Assembly (NCBI RefSeq): GCF_000474215.1
Contig: NZ_BAUC01000004.1
Coordinates: 98,764-162,763, forward strand
Origin: Edwardsiella hoshinae NBRC 105699 = ATCC 33379
Lineage (GTDB): Bacteria; Pseudomonadota; Gammaproteobacteria; Enterobacterales; Enterobacteriaceae
DNA: 64,000 nt
Direction of reading: 5' to 3'
Shown here: piece by piece, positions 27,805-41,535 of the stretch
Layout of the letters: each line of letters starts with the position of its first letter
How positions within the stretch are numbered: position 1 is the first letter of the stretch
The notes under the pieces: model-generated
What the model was told of the DNA's origin: nothing
Seen by the model: the letters and a program-made list of their open reading frames with translations, nothing else
The model's database searches: none
Translations under genes and position numbers: made by a program

Positions 27805-28321
27805 TGCCCTCTCCTCATCTCGGCCTCGTCTTACCCCGTCGCCGGGTGATACGCCTCTAAGGCTACGCTGCCCAGGGCGGTTAGACAATTGTTACTCGCA
27901 ATGGCGAGAGCGACGACCGTGATGATGGTCATCGGCCCCAGCCGCCGCTCCCCGCCTCATCGGCTTGGCGACGCGCCCTCACGATAACAGTCAACGCTTG
28001 CGCTCTCGTGCTTACTGTGTGAATCGTGCCCGCATATATGACGTACTCCTGCATCCATCCGCCGGGGACGCGATTCGCGCCCTCAGTCCCGACTCACGCG
28101 ACCTGTCTCCCCGCCGTCTCACAAGGTGAACGCCACACACATTCACCGGCGTCTGGCGTCGCCACTGGATGGCGGGCCCCCGTCCCGCGACGGGCAAAAA
28201 AAGCGCTTGCCATCCATGTCCCAATTGGTTTAGGTTAAAAATCACTGAGCGCATAATGCGCAGCATCGTAACCGCGATGCATTACTGAATAACGGCACCA
28301 CCAAGTAATACGGACATCATC
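27805..28321. other. Divergent region yeeZ-his with the his promoter
   Basis: A 517-base region. Apart from the his promoter (listed) no gene or further structure could be supported. Confidence 0.5.
28207..28235 (+). promoter_or_regulatory. his operon promoter
   Basis: TTGCCA, a 17-base spacer and TTAGGT. The -10 and its surroundings (GGTTTAGGTTAAAA) are identical to the E. coli and Salmonella hisp1 core as I remember it, with the same spacer length. It lies 87 bases before the leader peptide. Confidence 0.8.
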
Positions 28322-28372
28322 ATGCTGACTCGCGTACTGTTTAACCACCACCACCATCATCATCCTGACTAG
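28322..28372 (+). CDS. hisL: his operon leader peptide HisL
   Basis: A 16-residue peptide MLTRVLFNHHHHHHPD with six consecutive histidine codons (three CAC, then three CAT) before Pro-Asp and TAG. E. coli has seven. Ribosome stalling at these codons when charged tRNA-His is scarce prevents formation of the downstream terminator. Confidence 0.95.
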   Translation: MLTRVLFNHHHHHHPD

Positions 28373-28443
28373 TTCTTTCAGGCGGATGAGTGCTGGAAGA
28401 CGGTCAACGGATCTTCCAGTGGCGGCAGACGCAAGATGTGAAA

Positions 28444-28478
28444 AAGCCCTCGGAAGATCTTCTTCCGAGGGCTTTTTT
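28444..28478 (+). terminator. his attenuator terminator
   Basis: A strong, nearly perfect stem (AGCCCTCGGAAGA / TCTTCCGAGGGCT) followed by six Ts, 58 bases before hisG. Upstream segments ACGGTCAACGGATCTTCCAG would supply the competing anti-terminator pairing. Confidence 0.92.
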
Positions 28479-28535
28479 GTTGTTCATCATTCACTGGCGC
28501 CAGCCACAACGGTTGGCAAGTAAGGGGTTACCACC

Positions 28536-29435
28536 ATGTTGGACAAGACACGTTTACGCATCGCCATGCAGAAATCCGGCCGCCTGAGCGAAGACTCTCA
28601 GGCGCTGCTGGCCCGCTGCGGGATCAAAATCAACCTGCATCAGCCACGCCTGATCGCCTTCGCCGAGAACATGCCTATCGACATCCTGCGGGTGCGTGAC
28701 GACGATATCCCCGGCCTGGTGATGGACGGTGTAGTCGATCTGGGCATCATCGGCGAGAACGTGCTGGAGGAGGAGTTACTCTCCCGGCGCGCACAGGGCG
28801 ATGATGCGCGCTACACACTACTGCGCCGCCTCGACTTCGGCGCCTGCCGTCTGTCGTTGGCGATGCCGCTCGATGCCCCTTACGATGGCGTGCGCTGCCT
28901 GCAAGACTGCCGCATCGCCACCTCCTATCCCCACTTGCTCAAACGCTATCTCGACCAACAGGGCGTACGCTTCAAATCCTGTCTGCTCAATGGCTCGGTC
29001 GAGGTGGCGCCGCGCGCCGGTCTGGCCGACGCCATCTGTGACCTGGTCTCTACGGGTGCCACGCTGGAGGCCAACGGCCTGCGTGAGGTCGAGGTGATCT
29101 ACCGTTCGAAGGCCTGCCTGATCCAGCGAGAGGGGGAGATGGCTGCGGCCAAGCAGGCATTGATCGACCGTCTGCTGACCCGCATCCAGGGGGTGATCCA
29201 GGCGCGTGAATCGAAATACATCATGCTACACGCGCCGAGCGATCGTCTAGACGAGATCATGGCGCTATTACCGGGGGCCGAACGACCGACCCTGCTACCG
29301 CTAGCCGGCGACCAGAAACGCGTCGCGATGCATATGGTCAGCAGCGAAACCCTGTTCTGGGAAACCATGGAACAGCTCAAAACCCTTGGCGCCAGCTCGA
29401 TTCTGGTGTTACCGATCGAAAAGATGATGGAGTAA
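28536..29435 (+). CDS. hisG: ATP phosphoribosyltransferase HisG
   Basis: First, feedback-inhibited step of histidine synthesis: PRPP plus ATP to phosphoribosyl-ATP. 299 residues, the long (self-regulated) form as in E. coli. N-terminal catalytic domains with KSGRLSEDS and the PRPP loop [14 protein letters not shown]; the last 75 residues form the ACT-like histidine-binding domain. It is the first structural gene after the attenuator, and hisD follows after 4 bases. Confidence 0.96.
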   Translation: MLDKTRLRIAMQKSGRLSEDSQALLARCGIKINLHQPRLIAFAENMPIDILRVRDDDIPGLVMDGVVDLGIIGENVLEEELLSRRAQGDDARYTLLRRLDFGACRLSLAMPLDAPYDGVRCLQDCRIATSYPHLLKRYLDQQGVRFKSCLLNGSVEVAPRAGLADAICDLVSTGATLEANGLREVEVIYRSKACLIQREGEMAAAKQALIDRLLTRIQGVIQARESKYIMLHAPSDRLDEIMALLPGAERPTLLPLAGDQKRVAMHMVSSETLFWETMEQLKTLGASSILVLPIEKMME

Positions 29436-29439
29436 AAGC

Positions 29440-31820
<2,381 letters not shown>

Positions 31821-31822
31821 TC

Positions 31823-32901
31823 ATGGAGAAATATCTGTTTATCGATCGCGACGGTACGCTGATCGTCGAGCCGCCACAGGATTTTCAGGTCGACCGGCTG
31901 GACAAGCTGGCGCTGATGCCGGGCGTCATCCCGGCACTGCTACGCCTGCAACAGGCCGGCTACCGTCTGGTCATGGTGAGCAATCAAGACGGACTCGGCA
32001 GTGAGCGCTTCCCACAAGCGGACTTCGACGCCCCGCATAATCTGATGATGCAGATCTTCACTTCACAGGGCATCATCTTCGATCAGGTGTTGATCTGCCC
32101 ACACCTGCCGCAAGACGGTTGCACCTGCCGTAAGCCAGCCTGCGGGCTGGTCGCCACCTATCTACAGCCCGGCGTCCTCGACAGCCACGCCTCATGGGTG
32201 ATCGGCGATCGCGAGAGCGATATGCAGTTAGCTCGTAACATGGGGATCAACGGCCTACGCTACGCCGCCGATCCGGGCGATGGCGACAGCCTCGACTGGC
32301 CTCAGATCGCCGCGCGTCTAACCCGTCGCGATCGTCATGCCCGCGTCGAGCGTGTCACGCGTGAGACGGCGATCATCGCCGAGGTGTGGCTGGATCGCCA
32401 GGGCGATAATCATATTCGCACCGGTATCGGCTTCTTCGATCACATGCTGGATCAGATCGCCACCCATGGCGGTTTGCGTCTGCGTCTTGAGGCGCAAGGC
32501 GATCTGCACATCGACGATCACCACACGGTAGAAGATTGCGCATTGGCATTAGGCGAGGCATTACGCGTCGCGTTGGGCGACAAGCGCGGTATCGCCCGCT
32601 TCGGCTTCGTTCTGCCGATGGACGAGTGCCTGGCACGCTGTGCGTTGGATATCTCCGGGCGCCCCTATCTCTCCTTCAAGGCGGAATTTAGCCACCAACG
32701 CGTCGGCGACCTCAGCTGCGAGATGGTGGAGCACTTCTTCCAATCGCTCGCCTACGCGATGGGCGTCACCCTACACCTAAAGACCAAAGGCAAGAACGAC
32801 CACCATCGGGTCGAAAGCCTCTTCAAGGCCTTCGGCCGCACGCTACGCCAGGCCATCCGCGTCGAGGATGACCGCCTACCCAGCTCGAAAGGAGTGCTGT
32901 G

Positions 32902-32902
<1 letters not shown>
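31823..32902 (+). CDS. hisB: Bifunctional histidinol-phosphatase / imidazoleglycerol-phosphate dehydratase HisB
   Basis: 359 residues (E. coli 355) with two domains. N-terminal HAD-type phosphatase: DRDGT with Asp8 and Asp10, and zinc-binding cysteines in [18 protein letters not shown]-terminal dehydratase from about residue 170: [42 protein letters not shown] and [11 protein letters not shown]. The fused form is typical of gamma-proteobacteria. ATG 31823 follows the hisC stop by two bases. Confidence 0.96.
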
Positions 32903-34992
<2,090 letters not shown>

Positions 34993-34999
<7 letters not shown>

Positions 35000-35628
35000 C
35001 TCAAGGTTTTCTTTCGCAACAACAAAAAGAGCGGCTGGATTGGAATAAGGTCGAGGGCATGATGCCGGCTATCGTGCAGCATGCCGCCTCCGGCCAAGTG
35101 TTGATGCTGGGCTACATGACGCCGGAAGCGTTGGAGCAGACCGAGCGCAGCGGCAAGGTTACGTTCTATTCGCGCAGCAAACAACGCCTGTGGACCAAGG
35201 GGGAAACCTCCGGCCACACGCTGAATGTAGTCAGCATCACACCGGACTGCGATCGCGATACATTACTGGTGCTGGCCGAACCACAGGGGCCGACTTGCCA
35301 CCTCGGCACGGAGAGCTGTTTCGCCCCGGCCCGCCCGCAATGGGTCTTCCTCTATCAATTAGAGCAGTTACTGGCGGCGCGTAAGCAAGCCGATCCGCAG
35401 AGCTCCTACACTGCGCGCCTCTACGCCAGCGGCACCAAACGCATCGCCCAGAAGGTCGGAGAAGAGGGAGTCGAGACGGCACTGGCCGCCACCGTGCAGG
35501 ATCGCGACGAACTGGTCAACGAGTCCGCCGATCTGCTCTACCACCTGCTGGTGCTACTCCAAGATCAGCGCCTGTCGCTGGGTGACGTCATCGACTGTCT
35601 GCACCAACGTCACGCCCGCCGCCCTTAA
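34993..35628 (+). CDS. hisI: Bifunctional phosphoribosyl-AMP cyclohydrolase / phosphoribosyl-ATP pyrophosphatase HisI(E)
   Basis: 211 residues (E. coli 203) with two domains. Cyclohydrolase: [33 protein letters not shown] and the zinc site DCDRDTLLV...[12 protein letters not shown]. Pyrophosphatase from about residue 118: [20 protein letters not shown] and ETALAA with acidic metal ligands. It starts with GTG at 34993, overlapping the hisF stop, and is the last gene of the operon. Confidence 0.94.
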
Positions 35629-35905
35629 TCCTTCCCGACGCCGCCGAGGCGGCGTCCTCCCTTAAGCGTCATTCGCCACCGCCGCATACTCAGGTAATCG
35701 GAGTGTAAACACGCGGTATCTACGGGTTAACGACCGATACAAAAAGCGCCTGGTTGCTCACGAAATCCAACTTTCCTCTGTGATTCAAAAGATTAGATCG
35801 CATAAATCGTAATATGATTAATTATGAAATAGTGTAACTCCGCGTGTCACGCGCGGGAGCCTATGGCAAGAGTCCTTCGTCTCCAATAATAATAAGGTCC
35901 ATCCT

Positions 35906-37066
35906 ATGAGCAATCGTTACCCCACCTCCGGGCGCCATCGGCGTTGGCCGTGGTTGCTGCTGCTGGGCGTGATCCTCGGTGTCATCCTGGTCGCCGCCAG
36001 TGTCACTGTGCTGCATAAGACCAGTAGCACCGCGTTCTGCGTCTCCTGCCACACCATGCAACAACCGCTGGCGGAATATCAGGGCAGCGTCCACTTCCAG
36101 AATAAACCCGGCATCCGCGCCGACTGTGCCGACTGCCACGTACCGCAACAACCGCTCGACTTTCTGAAAACCAAGGTGTTGGCACTGAAGGACGTCTATG
36201 GCGAACTCACCGGTAAGATCGACACCCCAGAGAAGTATCAAGCCCACAAACTGGCCATGGCACAAAGCGTCTGGAACACCATGAAGGCCAATGATTCGGC
36301 GACCTGCCGCTCCTGCCATAGCTATGCGGCGATGGATATCATCGATCAGAGCCCAGAGGCACGGCAGCAGCATCCGGTCGCTATCAAGCAGGGCGAAACC
36401 TGCATCGATTGCCACAAAGGGGTGGCTCATATCCTGCCAGATATGAGCGCCTTAACGGCCGCTGGCGCCAATGAACTGGCCACCGCCGCCGCCCAAACGC
36501 CGGCCAGCGCTCACACCTTGTACGCCATCGCCACACAGCCCTTCTTCTTAAGCCCCACCCCCGCGGCACACGACGATGGTAGCCTAATGCCGTCGACGCC
36601 GATTCGAGTTCTGCAACGCCAGGGCGATATGATTCAAGGCGAACTCAACGGCTGGCAGCAAGAGGGGGTCAATCCGGTGATCTACGCCGCCCAAGGTAAG
36701 CGTATTCTAGCGGCCTTACTGGGTGAAGCTGCGCGTAAACAGGTGAAAGTCCTGTCCAGCGAAACCGATCCGGCAACCGGGCTGATCTGGCACCGCGTCA
36801 GCCTCGCCGTCTGGCTACCCAAAGCTCAACTGATCGGCAGCGAACAACCCATCTGGCGCTATGCCGCCACGATGATGTCCGACAACTGCACCGGCTGCCA
36901 CGGCCTCACCGCGTTGGATCGGTTCACCGCTAACCAGTGGATCGGTGTGGTCAAAGGGATGGCCTCTCGCACCTCACTGAATGAAGAACAGCTGCGTCTG
37001 CTGACCCAGTATGTACAAAAGCACGCCAGCGATATGTCTGCCGCACGTGCCGAGGAGACGAAGTGA
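35906..37066 (+). CDS. torY: Pentaheme c-type cytochrome, TorY/TorC type
   Basis: Membrane-anchored cytochrome that passes electrons from menaquinol to a periplasmic TMAO/S-oxide reductase. 386 residues. One N-terminal membrane segment (about 14-36), then five CXXCH heme sites: CVSCH, CADCH, CRSCH and CIDCH in the NapC/NirT domain and a fifth, CTGCH, in the C-terminal domain, as in TorC and TorY. It overlaps the reductase gene by one base (GTGATG). The partner is nearest to TorZ, so torY is preferred over torC. Confidence 0.88.
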   Translation: MSNRYPTSGRHRRWPWLLLLGVILGVILVAASVTVLHKTSSTAFCVSCHTMQQPLAEYQGSVHFQNKPGIRADCADCHVPQQPLDFLKTKVLALKDVYGELTGKIDTPEKYQAHKLAMAQSVWNTMKANDSATCRSCHSYAAMDIIDQSPEARQQHPVAIKQGETCIDCHKGVAHILPDMSALTAAGANELATAAAQTPASAHTLYAIATQPFFLSPTPAAHDDGSLMPSTPIRVLQRQGDMIQGELNGWQQEGVNPVIYAAQGKRILAALLGEAARKQVKVLSSETDPATGLIWHRVSLAVWLPKAQLIGSEQPIWRYAATMMSDNCTGCHGLTALDRFTANQWIGVVKGMASRTSLNEEQLRLLTQYVQKHASDMSAARAEETK

Positions 37067-39558
37067 TGAATAAGAAAATCGCCCCTACCGCCGCGCCGCT
37101 ACGCGTTTCACGCCGTCGCTTCCTCGCCGGGAGCGCCGCCCTGCTCGGCGCTCCCTTGCTGGCCGGGCTATGGCCCAAGTCGGCTCTGGCGCAAGCCATT
37201 AGCCTGGCCTTGCCACAATTTACCGCTCTGCAACCGGCCCAAAAGGGGCCGCTGACCGGCGCCCATTGGGGCGCTTTCGAGGCCATCGTGGCAGACGAGC
37301 GGATGGTCGGCGTACGGCCAGTCAGCGATGATCCCTACCCTAACGAACTGATCACCATGGCCCCTTATCAGGTACATGCCGCCAACCGGATCAAATACCC
37401 GATGGTGCGTAAGCACTACCTAGAGGGCGGCCCGCAGAATGGCCGCCCCGATCTGCGTGGCTGTGACGAATGGGTTCGCGTCAGTTGGGATCAGGCGCTA
37501 ACCCTGGTCAGCGAACAGATCGCCCGCTTACAACGCCAGTATGGTCCGCAATCCATCCACGCTGGCTCCTATGGCTGGAAGAGCGTCGGCATGTTGCACA
37601 ACAGCCGTACCCTGTTGCAACGCCTGATGAACCTGTGCGGTGGCTTCCTCGGCTACGCCGGCGACTACTCGACCGGCGCGGCCCAGGTCATCATGACCCA
37701 TGTGGTCGGCTCGATGGAGGTCTACGAACAACAGACCGCCTGGCCAAACGTGATCGAACACAGCGAACTGGTGGTGCTCTGGGGCTGTAACCCGATGATC
37801 ACCTTAGAGAACAGCTGGAATATGCCCGATCATGTCGGTCAAACTGGCTTCGAGGCGTTGAAGAAGAAAGGTACACGCATCATCAGTATCGACCCAGTTC
37901 GCAGCGCCAGCACCACCCAGCTCAACGCCGAATGGATCGCGCCACATCCGTATACCGATGCGGCGATGTTACTCGGCATCGCCCACACCCTGATGAGCGA
38001 AAACCTGCACGATCGTGACTTCCTCGCCACCTATACCGTCGGCTTCGAACGTTTCGCCGACTACCTGAACGGTAAGGATGACGGTGTGGTTAAGGATGCT
38101 GCCTGGGCGGCGGCCATCAGTGGTGTCGAAGCCGAGACGCTGCGCCAACTGGCACGCGACATGGCTCGTCAACGCACCATGATCATGGCGGGCTGGGGGA
38201 TTCAGCGTCAACATCACGGTGAGCAACCCCATTGGCTACTGGTCACCGTGGCCGCGATGCTTGGTCAGATCGGCCTGCCCGGTGGCGGTTTCGGTTTTAG
38301 TTACCACTACTCTTCCGGCGGCAGCCCCACGGCACGTGGCGGTATCTTGTCGGGGATTTCGGCCGGCAATGCGCCGAAGAATAGCCCAACGCCAATCCCG
38401 GTGGCACGCATCGCCGATTGTCTGGCCAACCCGGGTAAGACCATCGACTTTAACGGCGGTAAGGTGACCTATCCCGATGTGAAGATGGTATATGTCGCCG
38501 GCGGTAACCCTTTCGGCCACCATCAAAATACCAATAACCTGATCGAAGCCTGGCGGCGACCGGAAACCATTGTGGTCAACGAGCCTTACTGGACCGCCAC
38601 CGCCAAGTACGCCGATATCGTACTGCCCGCGACCACTAGCTATGAACGTAACGATCTGGAAATGGGCGGCGACTATTCCCAGTTGTACGTATTCCCGATG
38701 CACCAGTGTGTTCCCGTGCAACACGAGGCGCGCAACGACTTTGCCATCTTCGCCGGTCTGGCGGAGAAGCTCGGGGTGTTGGAAGCCTTCACCGAGGGTA
38801 AGGATGAGCAGCAGTGGCTGAAAGGGATGTACGATGGCATGGCGGCGCAGGCACGCAACGCCCGCGTCGCCCTCCCCCCGTTCGATATGTTCTGGCAGGC
38901 CAACAACTATATCCGCTTCCCGATCCCAGAGGCCAACAAAGCGTGGGTACGCTACGCCGATTTCCGGGCCAATCCGCTGCTCAATCCTCTCGGCACCCCT
39001 TCCGGCAAGATCGAGATCTACTCGGAGACCGTCGCGGCGATGAACTACCCCGACTGTAAGGGCCTGCCCACCTGGATGCCCCCCTATGAGTGGTATCAAA
39101 GCGAGATAGCCCAACGCTTCCCGCTCTCGTTGAGCACCGCGCACGCCGTCAACCGCCTGCACTCGCAGTTGGATAATACGCCGCTACGCGAAAAGTATGC
39201 CGTCGCCGATCGTGAGGCGATCCTGATCCATCCGCAGGACGCCAAAGCGCGCGGCATCGCCGACGGCGATCTGGTGCGCGCCTGGAACGATCGCGGTCAG
39301 ATCCTCGTTGGTGCCATCGTCACTCAGGATATTCGCCCCGGAGTGGTACGCATCAGCGAAGGGGCCTGGTTCGATCCGGCCGATCCAGCCAAGCCCGGCT
39401 CGCTGTGTAAGAACGGCAACGTCAACTGTCTGACCTTCGACATCGGCTCCTCCCGCCTGGCGCAGGGCAACTGCGGCCATATGGCACAACTGGAGATCGA
39501 GAAGTTTCAGGGTACTCCGCCAGTCAACACCGCACATGACGTACCGCGCGGCGCCTAA
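37066..39558 (+). CDS. torZ: Periplasmic molybdopterin TMAO/S-N-oxide reductase, TorZ type
   Basis: Terminal reductase of 830 residues. A Tat signal (SRRRFLAG at 15-22, cleavage near ALAQA) sends the folded enzyme to the periplasm. Mo-ligand Ser202 in GYAGDYSTGAAQVI, and no N-terminal Fe-S cysteine motif, as in TMAO/biotin-sulfoxide reductases. Many stretches (AGSYGWKS, MAGWGIQRQ, LREKYAVADRE) are closer to E. coli TorZ than to TorA. No TorD chaperone or TorRST regulator is nearby. The exact substrate range is inferred. Confidence 0.87.
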   Translation: MNKKIAPTAAPLRVSRRRFLAGSAALLGAPLLAGLWPKSALAQAISLALPQFTALQPAQKGPLTGAHWGAFEAIVADERMVGVRPVSDDPYPNELITMAPYQVHAANRIKYPMVRKHYLEGGPQNGRPDLRGCDEWVRVSWDQALTLVSEQIARLQRQYGPQSIHAGSYGWKSVGMLHNSRTLLQRLMNLCGGFLGYAGDYSTGAAQVIMTHVVGSMEVYEQQTAWPNVIEHSELVVLWGCNPMITLENSWNMPDHVGQTGFEALKKKGTRIISIDPVRSASTTQLNAEWIAPHPYTDAAMLLGIAHTLMSENLHDRDFLATYTVGFERFADYLNGKDDGVVKDAAWAAAISGVEAETLRQLARDMARQRTMIMAGWGIQRQHHGEQPHWLLVTVAAMLGQIGLPGGGFGFSYHYSSGGSPTARGGILSGISAGNAPKNSPTPIPVARIADCLANPGKTIDFNGGKVTYPDVKMVYVAGGNPFGHHQNTNNLIEAWRRPETIVVNEPYWTATAKYADIVLPATTSYERNDLEMGGDYSQLYVFPMHQCVPVQHEARNDFAIFAGLAEKLGVLEAFTEGKDEQQWLKGMYDGMAAQARNARVALPPFDMFWQANNYIRFPIPEANKAWVRYADFRANPLLNPLGTPSGKIEIYSETVAAMNYPDCKGLPTWMPPYEWYQSEIAQRFPLSLSTAHAVNRLHSQLDNTPLREKYAVADREAILIHPQDAKARGIADGDLVRAWNDRGQILVGAIVTQDIRPGVVRISEGAWFDPADPAKPGSLCKNGNVNCLTFDIGSSRLAQGNCGHMAQLEIEKFQGTPPVNTAHDVPRGA

Positions 39559-39588
39559 CACTGGCTCCGGGCGTGGAACCTAGCCTCT

Positions 39589-39613
39589 GACGGCGCCGAT
39601 AACCGGCGCCGTC
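39589..39613 (+). terminator. Hairpin after torZ
   Basis: Perfect stem GACGGCGCC / GGCGCCGTC with a 7-base loop, 30 bases after the torZ stop. No long T-run follows, so this may be a weak terminator. Confidence 0.55.
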
Positions 39614-39704
39614 GCATATTGAAATCCCTTTTCATTTTTCCCGAAGGTGCGTAACATGCGCGCCCAATATTCTCTTATTTTTTCAGTTTATTATCGGTTG
39701 CTTC

Positions 39705-40919
39705 ATGCTCACTCTTGCCCGCGCCCTCGCGCGACGTCTCCCCGATCGTACCGGCAGTGCCTTCCTGATCGTCGCGTTTCTCACCGGGATCGCCGGGGCG
39801 CTCCAGACTCCGACCCTCAGCTTGTTCCTCTCCAGCGAGGTCACCCAGAGTCCGCTGCTGGTCGGCCTGTTTTATACCGGCAGCGCGGTGATCGGTATCA
39901 TCGTCAGCCAATGGCTCGCCAGCCTCTCGGATCGCCGCGGTGATCGTAAGCTATTAATCCTGATATGCTGCCTCTTAGGTGCTCTCGGTTGTCTCTTGTT
40001 CGCCTATAATCGCAACTACCTGCTGTTATTGGTGGTCGGGGTCTGTCTAACCAGCTTCGGCTCCACCGCCAATCCGCAGATGTTCGCTCTAGCACGCGAG
40101 TATGCCGATCGTAGCGGTAAAGAGGCAGTGATGTTCAGCTCCATTCTGCGCGCCCAGATCTCCCTGGCCTGGGTGATCGGCCCGCCGTTAGCCTTCGCCA
40201 TGGCCTTGGGGTGGGGTTTCACCGCGATGTACCTGGCGGCCACCCTTACCTTTCTATTATGCGCCGCCATCGTTTGGCGTTGGTTGCCGACGATGCCGCG
40301 CTGCGCGGAAACCCCGCGCGGCGGCGCCCAGGCACCACGCCGCAATCGTCGCCAGACGTTACTCTTGCTGATCTGCGCCACCTTAATGTGGACCTGCAAC
40401 AGCATGTATTTGATTAATATGCCACTCTATATCAGTCATCAATTACAGTTGCCGGAGCGACTGGCGGGACTGATGATGGGCAGCGCCGCCGGGCTAGAGA
40501 TCCCGACGATGCTGATCGCCGGCGTCTATGCCGGGCGACTGGGGAAACGGCGTTTGATGTTGCTGGCGCTAGCGGCGGGGGTGTTGTTTTACGCCGGGCT
40601 GCTGTGGATCACGCATCCCTGGGCCCTGTTAGCCTTACAACTACTGAATGCGGTGTTCATCGGCATCCTGGCCGGGATCGGGATGCTTTACTTTCAGGAT
40701 CTGATGCCGGGACAGGCGGGCTCGGCCACCACGCTGTTCACCACCAGCGGACGCATCGGCTGGATCATTGCCGGCTCAATCGCCGGGGTACTGGCCGAAT
40801 GGTGGAATTATGCTGCGGTATTCCCGGTGTCGCTACTGATGCTGCTCGCCGCTAGCGCCTGCATGCTGAAGATGAAAAGTGATCGCCAGGCAGCGGACAG
40901 CAACGCGCCGGCTCCCTAG
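39705..40919 (+). CDS. setB: Sugar efflux transporter SetB (MFS)
   Basis: A 404-residue major-facilitator protein (E. coli SetB 393) with twelve predicted segments and the MFS motif ASLSDRRGDRKLL between segments 2 and 3. It matches the Set family (AFLTGIAGALQTPTLSLFLS). E. coli SetB exports lactose and glucose and is linked to chromosome segregation. In E. coli it adjoins fruB; here the two lie 14 kb apart. The ATG has only a weak ribosome site. Confidence 0.86.
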   Translation: MLTLARALARRLPDRTGSAFLIVAFLTGIAGALQTPTLSLFLSSEVTQSPLLVGLFYTGSAVIGIIVSQWLASLSDRRGDRKLLILICCLLGALGCLLFAYNRNYLLLLVVGVCLTSFGSTANPQMFALAREYADRSGKEAVMFSSILRAQISLAWVIGPPLAFAMALGWGFTAMYLAATLTFLLCAAIVWRWLPTMPRCAETPRGGAQAPRRNRRQTLLLLICATLMWTCNSMYLINMPLYISHQLQLPERLAGLMMGSAAGLEIPTMLIAGVYAGRLGKRRLMLLALAAGVLFYAGLLWITHPWALLALQLLNAVFIGILAGIGMLYFQDLMPGQAGSATTLFTTSGRIGWIIAGSIAGVLAEWWNYAAVFPVSLLMLLAASACMLKMKSDRQAADSNAPAP

Positions 40920-40958
40920 ATCGCCTCATCGCCGGGCGCGCAGTGCGTAAGCCATCGC

Positions 40959-41216
40959 TCAGGGAGCGGTCGCGCGTTCCAATGCGTGCAGATAGGCCAG
41001 CGCCGCCGCGCGGTCCGCGCCACACATTTCGGCGCAGGGCTTGAGCTGGCCGCACACCGCCGGGCGCTGGGCTGAGTGAAAGAGCCGACACTGCAACGCC
41101 TCATCCAATTGCGGACAGGGCATCGCCGCCGGCTTGCCCTGCGGCAATCCCGGGATCGGGCTAGATATCGATGGGGCGATACAACAGGCGGCGCACGCGG
41201 CACGACACTCCATCAT
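40959..41216 (-). CDS. yeiW: Cysteine-cluster protein YeiW (YkgJ family)
   Basis: An 85-residue protein with the YkgJ/UPF0153 cysteine pattern: CRAACAACC at the N-terminus, then CPQLDEALQC, CGQLKPCAEMCG. It probably binds a metal or cluster. E. coli YeiW is 84 residues and lies between setB and yeiP, as here. Function is unknown. Start may be the second Met (41213). Confidence 0.85.
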   Translation of the reverse strand: MMECRAACAACCIAPSISSPIPGLPQGKPAAMPCPQLDEALQCRLFHSAQRPAVCGQLKPCAEMCGADRAAALAYLHALERATAP

Positions 41217-41472
41217 TGATGACTTCTCCTCTCCGCCTCGGGCGGTCGACGCTAGGGGGTGCAGCCCAGTGGGCGGCCAGAGCCGAGTCGGTGCCCAAAG
41301 AATCGGCGCCTCACTCGGTGGGGCGCTTACCCTAACAAAGCCTCGTCCCGTCGGCTAGCCCCGGCGGAGAAAAAAACATCACGACGCTGCCGAACCGCAT
41401 GTTTCTCTTGTCTGGCGTGCAGGGTGACCGTCCACCCCACGCCTTTTTCTTTGGCACACGTCGATTCTCCGG

Positions 41473-41513
41473 TTTACTTTCTACGCACCGCGTCGTACTA
41501 TTGCGCTAGTACA
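41473..41513 (+). promoter_or_regulatory. mtr promoter with TrpR-like operator
   Basis: TTTACT (41473-41478), a 17-base spacer and TACTAT (41496-41501) form a good sigma-70 promoter. The operator GTACTATTGCGCTAGTAC (41495-41512) is a perfect 6-bp-armed dyad equal in its arms to the TrpR consensus GTACTAGTTAACTAGTAC; only the centre differs. It covers the -10, so TrpR binding would block the polymerase. E. coli mtr is repressed by TrpR in the same way. Confidence 0.8.
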
Positions 41514-41535
41514 CAAGAATCCTCAGGAGTCACCG

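Noticed and set aside
38236..39162. 308-residue minus-strand open frame inside torZ
   Set aside because: An antisense shadow of the G+C-rich torZ gene; no start signal or conserved domain.
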